From: SZAS-103 sp036496805
GTDB lineage: Bacteria; Pseudomonadota; Gammaproteobacteria; Xanthomonadales; Xanthomonadaceae
Reading direction: 5' to 3'
Assembly (NCBI GenBank): GCA_036496805.1
Contig: DASXKN010000015.1
Coordinates: forward strand, 62,001-126,000
Length of the DNA: 64,000 nucleotides
Shown here in pieces: positions 50,883 through 58,182 of the stretch. The stretch's first letter is position 1, and each line of letters begins with the position of its first letter. Position numbers and translations under genes: made by a program. The notes under the pieces were generated by a model. The model saw only the letters and a program-made list of their open reading frames with translations. It made no database searches and was not told the origin of the DNA.

Positions 50883-51569
50883 TTGAGACATCTGCTGCTT
50901 GGAATCGCCCTTGGCGCGCTGTGCTCGCCGGTCCTGGCGTACGAGGCGACGCGGATCCGCGACGTGCCGGTCTTCGGCCAGTGGCACGACGTGCCGATCA
51001 ACGAACTCCGCGAAGCGGTCGACTACGCGATCAGGCATAGCTACAAGCCTCCGTCACGGATCGAAGTGATCGACCGGGAAGGAATGCGGGTGTGGTTGTC
51101 CGATCCGGAGATGGGATGGGAGCCTTTGCGCTACGTGCGCTGCTGCACTGTTTCGGAATGGAATTTCGAGGGGGAAAGCGCGGACAGCCCCCGCGTCCTG
51201 CGCTTCATCCGCACCGCAAGCGAGGCCTACATCTTTCCGGTTCCCGATCCGCTCAAACCCCACCTGGACAGGCAGCGGATGCGAAGGATCGAAGGACCCG
51301 CGCGGGAGGCGCTGGTGGGCCTGCTCGGCGAGCCATCGAACTGGTACGACGGCCTGTACAACCTGGTCGGTCCCAAACACGAACCCCCCGGTGTCGGTTT
51401 CGTCTTCCGGCAGGGCGCATCCGAACTCATCCTGTTCCAGGAAACCGGAGGGTTCATCCGCGGCACGTTCAACGACCAACATGTGCAGGACATGCTCGAC
51501 GGAGCGGCCACTCCGAAACTGCTGTCGTGGGAGCGCACCTACGCGCCGCAGGAACTGGAGTCGAAGTGA
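50883..51569 (+). CDS. Secreted protein of unknown function
   Basis: This 228-residue protein has a short signal peptide (VLA-Y, about residue 19). It is rich in Trp, Arg and Glu, with a CC pair in RYVRCCTVSEW. The start appears to be TTG at 50883, after a GGAGG ribosome-binding site. No family is recognised. It follows the DUF4424 gene by 41 bp, so the two may be co-transcribed. Confidence 0.65.
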   Translation: MRHLLLGIALGALCSPVLAYEATRIRDVPVFGQWHDVPINELREAVDYAIRHSYKPPSRIEVIDREGMRVWLSDPEMGWEPLRYVRCCTVSEWNFEGESADSPRVLRFIRTASEAYIFPVPDPLKPHLDRQRMRRIEGPAREALVGLLGEPSNWYDGLYNLVGPKHEPPGVGFVFRQGASELILFQETGGFIRGTFNDQHVQDMLDGAATPKLLSWERTYAPQELESK

Positions 51570-51587
51570 ACAGCCAAGAGCAGCAAG

Positions 51588-51617
51588 GGGGGATATCCGC
51601 TTCCATCGCATATTCTC
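51588..51617 (+). repeat. Dispersed intergenic repeat, AT-rich arm, copy 4
   Basis: GATATCCGCTTCCATCGCAT, ending ATTCTCC, matches the left part of the copy at 52432 (23 of 27 bases) but lacks the GACACCGTT end. Confidence 0.5.
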
Positions 51618-51657
51618 CCTGACCCTTGTCCTCGCCAGCCACGAGAGGTACCTGCCG

Positions 51658-52341
51658 ATGAAACTCCGACCCTGGATGCCGATCGCCGCATGGATGCTGG
51701 CCTGCTCCCTGCAGGCATCCGCGCGCGAACCGAAACTGTATCCGCTGGACGATGGCTCGGTTCCTGCGCAACCCGAAGCGATCGTCCGCGTGCAGCGCGG
51801 TTTCAGCGGCCCGGCGGTCCTGCTGTTGAGTTTCGATGGCAAGGACCCGCGATCGTTTCCGTCGATGTCCGCCTACGCCGAGACCGTCAGGAAAGCGGAG
51901 GCAGGCAGGAAGCCCGGCCAGAAGCCCGGCCTGGTCAACGTGTCGCCCGCTCACAACGAGCCCCAGATGGTCGGCGTCACGCCCGGATCCCACGCCTATG
52001 GCGTCCTGTTCATCACGATCGACACGGCGCGGAAGGGACTGTTCTCCAACGAGATCGCGCACACGCTGGCGGACAAATACATGCCGATCGATGCGCTTCC
52101 ATCCGACGACCCGTTCATCACCGCGAAGCACTACGAAGAACTGACGTTCTCGGCGCAGCCAGGCAAGCGCTACCTGATCCAGTACGTATGGAACAAGGAC
52201 GCCGCCGATCTCCATTTCTCGGTCAGCGAATGCCCCGAGTCGTGGAAGGATTGCACGCTGGTTCCGTTCGACTCCGCCAAGACGCAGACGGTCGCGCAGC
52301 CGGGCGTCGGGGCTCAGGAGATCGGGGAAAGCAACAACTGA
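51658..52341 (+). CDS. Secreted protein of unknown function
   Basis: This 227-residue protein has a signal peptide (ASA-R, about residue 21). It contains YPLDDGSVPAQPEAIVRVQR, GVLFITIDTARKG, and a C-terminal beta region with AQPGKRYLIQYVWNKDAADL and the Cys pair in SVSECPESWKDC. It resembles small periplasmic proteins of unclear function. The start ATG at 51658 has a proper signal. Dispersed repeat copies lie on both sides. Confidence 0.68.
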   Translation: MKLRPWMPIAAWMLACSLQASAREPKLYPLDDGSVPAQPEAIVRVQRGFSGPAVLLLSFDGKDPRSFPSMSAYAETVRKAEAGRKPGQKPGLVNVSPAHNEPQMVGVTPGSHAYGVLFITIDTARKGLFSNEIAHTLADKYMPIDALPSDDPFITAKHYEELTFSAQPGKRYLIQYVWNKDAADLHFSVSECPESWKDCTLVPFDSAKTQTVAQPGVGAQEIGESNN

Positions 52342-52431
52342 GGCTGCGTGGCGCGACCAGCGAACCTGGAATCGCGCAACGCCATGTGGACGACGAGCTA
52401 AAAGGAGCGAGAATTGAAAGGGGCCACAGGG

Positions 52432-52470
52432 AATATCCGCTTCAATTGCATATTTCCTCCGACACCGTTG
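52432..52470 (+). repeat. Dispersed intergenic repeat, copy 5 (longest)
   Basis: GGAATATCCGCTTCAATTGC, then ATATTTCCTCCGACACCGTT. It joins the AT-rich arm to the CTCCGACACCGTT end and so defines the full element. Confidence 0.6.
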
Positions 52471-52483
52471 TTCCAAACGACGC

Positions 52484-52822
52484 TCACCGCTGGATCTGTG
52501 CCCGCTCGGTCAGCACGATTTCCGGCTTGTCCTTGTAGGGCTCCAGCTTGCCGCGCACGAGCAGGTGCTTGCCCTTGTACGCGTCGAGGTCGCCGACCGC
52601 CGCGGTGTCCTTCGCGAACACCACCAGCGATGCCAGCATGTTCGGGAAAAGGCCGCCGCAGTCGACGTAGGTCATGCCGTTGTGCGCGTGCTTGACGTTC
52701 ACCACGTTGCAGTCGAGCGTGACCGTCTGGCCCATGTGCGACGCCGCGGCCGTGTCCGGAACCGTCGGGCCGCCGGCAGCCGCAGGGCCTGCGAGTGCCA
52801 GCACGGCAAGAACCTGGAACAT
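52484..52822 (-). CDS. Small secreted OB-fold-like protein
   Basis: This 112-residue protein has a signal peptide (AAA-GG, about residue 17) and a single small domain: MGQTVTLDCNVVNVKHAHNG, GGLFPNMLASLVVFAKD, LLVRGKLEPYKDKPEIVLTE. The pattern fits exported OB-fold proteins (nucleic-acid-binding YdeI/BOF-like). Its function is unknown. It is convergent with the secreted protein at 51658. Confidence 0.72.
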   Translation of the reverse strand: MFQVLAVLALAGPAAAGGPTVPDTAAASHMGQTVTLDCNVVNVKHAHNGMTYVDCGGLFPNMLASLVVFAKDTAAVGDLDAYKGKHLLVRGKLEPYKDKPEIVLTERAQIQR

Positions 52823-52927
52823 GGTGGAGCTCCCGTCGGATCGGATCGGATGGGCGGGATTCTACGCCGGGCCGATTTGCCACGGTTCGCGCGACGCGGC
52901 GAGGTGCAAGGAACTCCTGCATGTGCG

Positions 52928-52950
52928 GAAGGGTCTCCGAAACCGTTTTG
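52928..52950 (+). repeat. Dispersed intergenic repeat, copy 6 (degenerate)
   Basis: GAAGGGTCTCCGAAACCGTT, 76 bp ahead of the outer-membrane barrel gene. Confidence 0.4.
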
Positions 52951-53025
52951 GCTTCTACTCCGTCCCAATTGGCTGCGGATTTGCGTTGCACGTGAAGTAG
53001 CACATCGCCATGCTCAGGAGAAACC

Positions 53026-53589
53026 ATGAAGACACTTCTCGTTGCTTCGCTGTTGGCCCTGGCTGGCGCTTCCTCCGTCGCGGTCGCAGCCGATGACGAC
53101 AGATGGTTCGTCCGCGGCAACGTGGGCAGCAGCAACCTGAACATCAACGATTTCGGCAGTTCCAGTTCCGCCGCGGCCGCCGGCGTGAGTGGCGGCTATT
53201 GCTTCAACCCGAACCTCGGCCTCGAAGGCCGCTACATGGACTACGGCAAGCACGACAACAGCTTCTTCGGCGCCAGCGTGCGCGTCGACGGCTGGGGCAT
53301 CGGCGTGGTCGGCAAGTGGGACTTCGGCCCGAACAACACCGGCTTCTATGTCGATGCGCGCGGCGGCTTCCTGCGCACCCAGACCAAGGTCCCGGCCGCA
53401 TTCCAGGGCGGAGGCGGCACCGTGCACCTGACCGACAACCACTCGTCGGGCTACATCGGCGCCGGCGCGGGTTGGGACTTCACCCGCAACTTCGCTATCG
53501 GCGTGAACTACGAATATGCGGGAGCCAGGGCTTTTGGCGTCCACGGACAGACCGGCACCTGGACCGGCGACGCCGAGATCCGATTCTGA
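53026..53589 (+). CDS. Outer-membrane beta-barrel protein (OmpW/OMP_b-brl type)
   Basis: This 187-residue protein has a signal peptide (AVA-A, about residue 22). Alternating hydrophobic strands include WFVRGNVGSSNLNI, GLEGRYMDYGKHD, GWGIGVVGKWDFG, GYIGAGAGWDFTRNFAIGVN and YEYAGARAFG, with a terminal aromatic residue (EIRF). This is a small eight-stranded porin-like barrel. It is probably an outer-membrane adhesin or small-molecule pore. The stop lies inside a 16-bp tandem repeat. Confidence 0.85.
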   Translation: MKTLLVASLLALAGASSVAVAADDDRWFVRGNVGSSNLNINDFGSSSSAAAAGVSGGYCFNPNLGLEGRYMDYGKHDNSFFGASVRVDGWGIGVVGKWDFGPNNTGFYVDARGGFLRTQTKVPAAFQGGGGTVHLTDNHSSGYIGAGAGWDFTRNFAIGVNYEYAGARAFGVHGQTGTWTGDAEIRF

Positions 53590-53631
53590 TCCATCGTCGT
53601 TCTGATCCATCGTCGTTCTGATCCCTCGTCG
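53584..53631 (+). repeat. Three tandem 16-bp repeats at the OMP stop
   Basis: TTCTGATCCATCGTCG occurs twice exactly, and a third time with one change (ATCC to CTCC region). The first copy contains the last Phe codon and the TGA of the barrel gene, so the terminal Phe-stop is repeated three times in different frames. Confidence 0.85.
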
Positions 53632-53680
53632 CAACGTCCTGCGGCGCAGACCCTGACGCCACCGGATGTTTGTACCCAGG

Positions 53681-53711
53681 AATGGCCATCCCCGGATGGC
53701 CGTTTCCTTTT
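53681..53711 (+). terminator. Rho-independent terminator of the barrel gene
   Basis: GGCCATCC (53684-53691), loop CC, GGATGGCC (53694-53701), then GTTTCCTTTT. Confidence 0.8.
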
Positions 53712-53757
53712 GCACCCCGCCGCGCGGCCAAGTCCTGCGAAAAAGGAGGCAGAGCAC

Positions 53758-53782
53758 GAAAGTGTCTCTGACACCGTTCGGA
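53758..53782 (+). repeat. Dispersed intergenic repeat, copy 7 (perfect stem)
   Basis: GAAAGTGTCTCTGACACCGT, then TCGG. The stem GTGTC/GACAC has a TCT loop. It lies exactly at the left border of the low-GC defence island. Confidence 0.6.
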
Positions 53783-53944
53783 TCTTGACAGCGTTATTCG
53801 CTGATGAGCGGGATTCTACGCTGGGTGAGATTCGCCACGGTCCGGTCGACCTCGTTCCGCACGACGACAAGCAATACTTTTAGGTCCAAGATATAGATAG
53901 AGCTGACCCAATCGCCACTATGCGTTTGTCGACGGAGAACAGCC

Positions 53945-55153
53945 ATGAGTGTCAGCGTCCACAATCCTGACCAGTACATGGCTTCGCTGCGCACAATTAT
54001 TGCGCAGGGCAGGAAGAGAATTGGCCTTCTGATCGGAGCTGGCGGGCCTGCTGGAATGCCCAAGGCCGATGGCACATATCCACTTGTTCCTGCCGTAGCC
54101 GGACTTACGACCCAAGTCTTGGCTGCCCTCGATGCGACCTATGGGGCGCAGTTCCTTGGCCTGAAAGCAGAACTTTCCAAAGGCGATATTGAAACAATGC
54201 TTTCGCGCGTTCGATCACTCGCTAAAGTCATTGGCAAGACAAAGGTTCATGATCTGGATGGATCAGGCTATGAGAAGCTCGGGCATGATATTTGTACCGA
54301 AATCGGCAAGATTGTCGACGCTCGCCTCCCTAAGCCAATGTCGGCTTACGCCGATTTGGTCAACTGGGTGACGGGTGTGTCTCGCGACTATCCCGTCGAA
54401 GTATTCACAACAAATTATGATTTGCTCCTTGAAGAGGCGTTCGAGGCCGCACGAGCTCCTTACTTTGACGGATTCACTGGTGGTCGCGAGCCGTTCTTCG
54501 ATCCAGTTTCCGTGGCGAGAAACGACCTGCCGGCACGCTGGACCCGTCTATGGAAGATTCATGGGTCGCTCGGATGGTGTGCTGGCGAGAATGACGAGGT
54601 AATTCGCACCGGGAAAAGCAGTGCGAGTCACTTGGTTTTTCCCGAACATCTGAAATACGATCAAACGCAGAAAGCACCATATACGGCGCTTCTGGATCGT
54701 TTAAAAAACTTCCTGAGCACCGATGACACCCTCTTAATTTCGATAGGCTTTTCGTACGCGGATGCTCATGTCGCCGCACGAATCGATGAGGGTCTCGCAG
54801 GGAACGCGTCAGCGAGTGTTTTTGCTTTCATGTTCAAACCGCTAGACGAAGAAATCGCAGCCTGCGATCTCGCAAGCAAACGCCCAAACTTCAGCGTATA
54901 TGCTCGGGACAAGGCCATGATGAATGGCATTCGTGGCGCTTGGGCGGTTCCCAACGACCTGCCCAGCAAGGACTGGGGACCAATTCGATCGACATATTGG
55001 GGAAAGCAGGGGTCGACCGATCCTGACCAATTTCTTCTCGGCGCTATCGAGCCATTCTGTAGATTCTTTGCAGCATCCCGCTCTGCACAGATCTTTTCCC
55101 ATGGTTCCGGACCCGCTACTGCCGCAGGATCCGACCCGGCAGCCATCGTATGA
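53945..55153 (+). CDS. SIR2-family NADase-like protein (defence)
   Basis: This 402-residue protein has a SIR2 fold: LLIGAGGPAG (residues 29-38), TTNYD at 155-159, and the catalytic His in HGSLGW (H206). It has no zinc-binding Cys quartet, unlike deacetylating sirtuins, and so resembles the SIR2 proteins that destroy NAD+ in anti-phage systems. GC content is much lower than in the neighbours. Its stop overlaps the HerA start (ATGA). Together with HerA it matches the described SIR2-HerA system, in which phage infection triggers NAD+ loss; here that is inference. Confidence 0.87.
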   Translation: MSVSVHNPDQYMASLRTIIAQGRKRIGLLIGAGGPAGMPKADGTYPLVPAVAGLTTQVLAALDATYGAQFLGLKAELSKGDIETMLSRVRSLAKVIGKTKVHDLDGSGYEKLGHDICTEIGKIVDARLPKPMSAYADLVNWVTGVSRDYPVEVFTTNYDLLLEEAFEAARAPYFDGFTGGREPFFDPVSVARNDLPARWTRLWKIHGSLGWCAGENDEVIRTGKSSASHLVFPEHLKYDQTQKAPYTALLDRLKNFLSTDDTLLISIGFSYADAHVAARIDEGLAGNASASVFAFMFKPLDEEIAACDLASKRPNFSVYARDKAMMNGIRGAWAVPNDLPSKDWGPIRSTYWGKQGSTDPDQFLLGAIEPFCRFFAASRSAQIFSHGSGPATAAGSDPAAIV

Positions 55154-56961
55154 GTGTTTCAACGCTACTTGGTCATGTGGGCGCTGTTTCCGGCGCAATG
55201 GTCAGCATCCGCCAATTTCAAGGAATAGCCTCCGGAATTGCCATCATTGGGGGACGAAGCTATCGGGTCGGACAAGTTGGAAGCTTTGTGCGAATTCCCC
55301 AAGGCTACCATGACCTCTACGGAATCATCGCCGACGTGGGCGCGACTGCGACTCCAGAAACGTTGAAGGATGCGGCGGCACGTGGCGAACGATGGATGAC
55401 CGTGCAACTTGTAGGCGAAATTGTAGAAGCAACTTTCGAGCGCGGCATTAGCCAATACCCATCGATCAACGATGAGGCACATCTCGTCATTGAAGCAGAC
55501 CTTGAGAAAATCTACGGGACGTCCGAGGCCGGTCAAGTGACGATCGGAAGGTTGGCGGCAGCCGAGAGCATTCCCGTCAGGATCGATCTGGATCGCCTGG
55601 TGACACGGCACTCGGCTGTCCTCGGCTCTACCGGATCCGGCAAGTCGACTACTGTCGCGAGCCTTCTACGTTCGATCTCAGCGGGCCAGAGCGGTGAAAA
55701 GTCGTTTCCTTCTGCACGCATCCTTCTCCTTGATGTCCACGGGGAATACAGAAAGGCTTTGAGCAACGTTGCTAAGACCTTTCGCGTCAATCCAACCGAG
55801 GGAACGGAGCCACTCTATGTCCCCTACTGGGCAATGGAGATTGGCGACTTGCTCCATTTCTTGATGGGCAAGGTTGAGGAAAAGGCGCTTTCTCCGATAC
55901 TCGACAAGATACTTGATGCAAAGTTAGGGATTGCCACAACGTTGGAATTCCCTGGAGTTGATGCAAACTCACTAACTTCGGACAGCCCGATACCATTTAG
56001 TCTGAAACAGCTCTGGCTTGACCTGATAGATCCAGAAATCAAGACATGGAACGACCAGGCGCGCACAGTGTCCGCGAAGACAGCTGATGGAGATGCGAAC
56101 ACACTTAGGCAACCTCAATATCCCCTACCGGGAGCAGGTAGCGCCCCACCTTTCATGAACAACGCCGGCGTTCTCTCAATACGGAGACAGTTGACGCTGC
56201 TGAGGTCGCGATTGCTCGATCGTCAATATGATTTCATGTTGCATCCTGGGAAATGGGAGCCAAAATTGGATGGGAGCATCGAATGTGATCTCCCACAATT
56301 GTTGGATGGTTGGATTGGCCACGACAAGCCTATAACCATCTTGGATCTCTCAGGAATTCCGAGCGCCGTAATGACGCGGCTCATCGGCGGAATCCTCAAC
56401 ATCATCTATCAGGGTTTGTTCTGGGGCCGCGAGTTGCCAGAGGGCGGACGCAAGCGCCCACAGCTGATCGTCATGGAAGAAGCCCATCGCTACCTCAGCA
56501 AAGACGGCGAAAGTTTGGCACGAGACATGGTCCAGCGGATCGTGAAAGAAGGTCGAAAATTCGGCGTTGGGGCGATGATCATTAGTCAGCGCCCTTCAGA
56601 GATCGACGATACGATTTTGTCGCAATGCGGCACCTTCTTCGCACTTCGCCTGACCAATAGCAGTGATAGATCCAAAGTGCAGGCAGCATTGCCTGACAAC
56701 TTGAGTGGTGTCGTTGACAGTCTACCCATCCTCAGGACAGGCGAAGCAATCGTCATTGGCGAAGCTGCTCGTCTTCCTGTTAGGTGTCGGGTCACGCTGC
56801 CTCAAGGGAGCGATCGACCAGAGAGCGAAGATCCGCTTGTTGCATCAGCTTGGTCATCGAAACGAATCAAGGGCGACTTCGAAACGCTGGTCGCAGCGTG
56901 GCGCGCGCAAAACTCAAAGTGGCGAAAGCCAGCGACCGACGGAGAAAAAGATGGAACGTAG
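55150..56961 (+). CDS. HerA-type hexameric ATPase/helicase (defence partner)
   Basis: This 603-residue protein has an N-terminal HAS-barrel (GHVGAVSGAMVSIRQFQGIA and on), Walker A GSTGSGKSTT (K165), LLDVHGEY, Walker B RPQLIVMEEAHRYLS (E443-E444) and the sensor/arginine region SQRPSEIDDTILSQCG, LRLTNSSDRSKVQAAL. It should form a DNA-translocating hexamer on which SIR2 assembles. Low GC and tight overlap with both neighbours show it moved as a unit. The last 11 bp overlap the KTSC gene. Confidence 0.9.
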   Translation: MSVSTLLGHVGAVSGAMVSIRQFQGIASGIAIIGGRSYRVGQVGSFVRIPQGYHDLYGIIADVGATATPETLKDAAARGERWMTVQLVGEIVEATFERGISQYPSINDEAHLVIEADLEKIYGTSEAGQVTIGRLAAAESIPVRIDLDRLVTRHSAVLGSTGSGKSTTVASLLRSISAGQSGEKSFPSARILLLDVHGEYRKALSNVAKTFRVNPTEGTEPLYVPYWAMEIGDLLHFLMGKVEEKALSPILDKILDAKLGIATTLEFPGVDANSLTSDSPIPFSLKQLWLDLIDPEIKTWNDQARTVSAKTADGDANTLRQPQYPLPGAGSAPPFMNNAGVLSIRRQLTLLRSRLLDRQYDFMLHPGKWEPKLDGSIECDLPQLLDGWIGHDKPITILDLSGIPSAVMTRLIGGILNIIYQGLFWGRELPEGGRKRPQLIVMEEAHRYLSKDGESLARDMVQRIVKEGRKFGVGAMIISQRPSEIDDTILSQCGTFFALRLTNSSDRSKVQAALPDNLSGVVDSLPILRTGEAIVIGEAARLPVRCRVTLPQGSDRPESEDPLVASAWSSKRIKGDFETLVAAWRAQNSKWRKPATDGEKDGT

Positions 56962-57160
56962 TCCAGTGAGCTCTTCAAACATCGCATCGGTTGGATACGA
57001 CGCTGACAGCGAAACGCTTGAGATCGAGTTCAAGACCTCGGGTGTCTACCAATATTTCAACGTTCCTCTTTTTATGTATGAACGCCTCATGGCGGCTGAT
57101 TCAGTCGGAACTTTTCTCAATCGGGAAATCAAGCCCGCTTTCCCTTGCTCGAAAGTCTAG
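56951..57160 (+). CDS. KTSC domain protein
   Basis: This 69-residue protein, RSPVSSSNIASVGYDADSET then LEIEFKTSGVYQYFNVPLFM, matches the KTSC domain (PF13619), known as a stand-alone domain and fused to nucleases. It overlaps herA by 11 bp in another frame, so it is translated from the same transcript. The domain is thought to bind nucleic acid or regulate partners. As a third gene in a SIR2-HerA operon, its role could be accessory or a self-limiting factor; this is a guess. Confidence 0.8.
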   Translation: MERSPVSSSNIASVGYDADSETLEIEFKTSGVYQYFNVPLFMYERLMAADSVGTFLNREIKPAFPCSKV

Positions 57161-57262
57161 TCGGGGGAAGGTTGCGCCTGTCGCGGACCACAAAATTGCG
57201 AAGATGCTGATGATGTCCAACTCAGCAACTTAGACAAGTCGTGGAGGTGGATCTCTTTCACC

Positions 57263-57490
57263 CTATCGGGCGCCGACTGGCGCGCCAAACGCCCCAGCCT
57301 CCCCCGGAAACTCCACCGGGCTTTCCCACCCCTCCGCCGACACCGACGACACCCCGAAGAACCAGTCGTCGATGTTCACGTCCTTAAGAACCAGTGACGT
57401 CGCTCCGCTGACGGGGCGGCTGGTCGAGGCATCCCACCGCGGCGCGGTCGTGTCGCGCCACCACACGCGGTAGCTGGCGGCGGCGGGACT
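57263..57490 (-). pseudogene. Duplicated C-terminal piece of the M28 peptidase gene
   Basis: The reverse strand encodes PAAASYRVWWRDTTAPRWDA, STSRPVSGATSLVLKDVNID and DWFFGVSSVSAEGWESPVEF. This is about 90% the same as the last 75 codons of the M28 gene at 58183. The upstream part has no match, so it is a broken copy. It marks the right edge of the defence island. Confidence 0.85.
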
Positions 57491-57638
57491 TTGGTTCACT
57501 CTATATCCTTTCCCGTTCTTCTTTCCCCGGCCCCGCTGGCCTTTGCTCACTTACCCGCGACAACGCCCGTCCCTTACGGGCCGGTCGGATGGCCTGGCTC
57601 GAGACGCGATCGATCCATGGGTCGGGTAGAGTATCGGC

Positions 57639-57878
57639 ATGGCGCCAACCATCCTTCGCCAAGGGCCGTTCCGGCTGTTCTTCTTCTCGCGGGAAGAGTC
57701 GCGGATGCACGTCCATGTCGCGCATCCGGATGGGGAAGCCAAGTTCTGGCTCACGCCATCGGTTGCCCTGGCAACGTCCATTGGCCTTTCGGAAAAGCAG
57801 CTTCGCGAAGCCAGCGGGGTGGTTGAGGAACATCTAGAGGAGATCCGGCATGCCTGGAATCGCCACTTCGGCAGTTGA
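57639..57878 (+). CDS. DUF4160 protein
   Basis: This 79-residue protein with FRLFFFSREESRMHVHVAHP and DGEAKFWLTPSVALA is the DUF4160 family (small, His-rich core). DUF4160 genes very often precede a DUF2442 gene, as here, and pairs are suspected toxin-antitoxin-like units; proof is lacking. It overlaps the next gene by 29 bp. Confidence 0.88.
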   Translation: MAPTILRQGPFRLFFFSREESRMHVHVAHPDGEAKFWLTPSVALATSIGLSEKQLREASGVVEEHLEEIRHAWNRHFGS

Positions 57879-58119
57879 CGTCACCCACGTCTCGCGGACG
57901 GGCCTCTGGCTGCTGCTCGACGACGAGGAATTGTTGCTGGCCTTCGAGCAGTTTCCCTGGTTTCGCAACGCGACCATCGACCAGGTGACGAACGTCGAGC
58001 GCCCGACGCCGAACCACCTGTTCTGGCCGGATCTCGACATCGACCTGTCGGTCGAGTCGATCCGTCATCCCGATGCGTTCCCGCTGCTGTCTAGAGTGAC
58101 TGAAGCAGAAGCGAAGTAG
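57850..58119 (+). CDS. DUF2442 protein
   Basis: This 89-residue protein has WLLLDDEELLLAFEQFPWF, NHLFWPDLDIDLSVESIRHP and a short tail, the DUF2442 pattern. It starts inside the DUF4160 gene, so the two are made together. The stop codon TAG is the first part of a GTAGCCCGGATGAA repeat. Confidence 0.88.
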   Translation: MPGIATSAVDVTHVSRTGLWLLLDDEELLLAFEQFPWFRNATIDQVTNVERPTPNHLFWPDLDIDLSVESIRHPDAFPLLSRVTEAEAK

Positions 58120-58173
58120 CCCGGATGAAATTCGGGGACGACGGGCGCTGATCCCGGATTTCATCCGGGCTAC
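58116..58173. repeat. Inverted GTAGCCCGGATGAAAT repeat (bidirectional terminator)
   Basis: GTAGCCCGGATGAAATTCGG (58116 on) faces CCCGGATTTCATCCGGGCTA (58153 on), making a stem of about 20 bp. It is the common GTAGCCCGGATGAA intergenic repeat. It separates two convergent genes, so it likely ends transcription both ways. Confidence 0.85.
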
Positions 58174-58182
58174 GGTTCCTGC

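Larger units (their letters stand above)
53590..53944. other. Intergenic boundary region upstream of the SIR2-HerA island
   Basis: About 355 bp: tandem repeats (53584-53631), terminator (53681-53711), dispersed repeat (53758-53782), then a fall in GC content. A TTGACA (53786-53791) is a perfect -35, but no -10 lies 16-18 bp on. The ribosome-binding site for the SIR2 gene is GGAG at 53933. Confidence 0.55.

Noticed and set aside
53945..56961. Thoeris or DSR-type single-gene SIR2 system
   Set aside because: No TIR gene or long C-terminal extension is present, and the SIR2 gene is coupled to herA, which is the SIR2-HerA layout.
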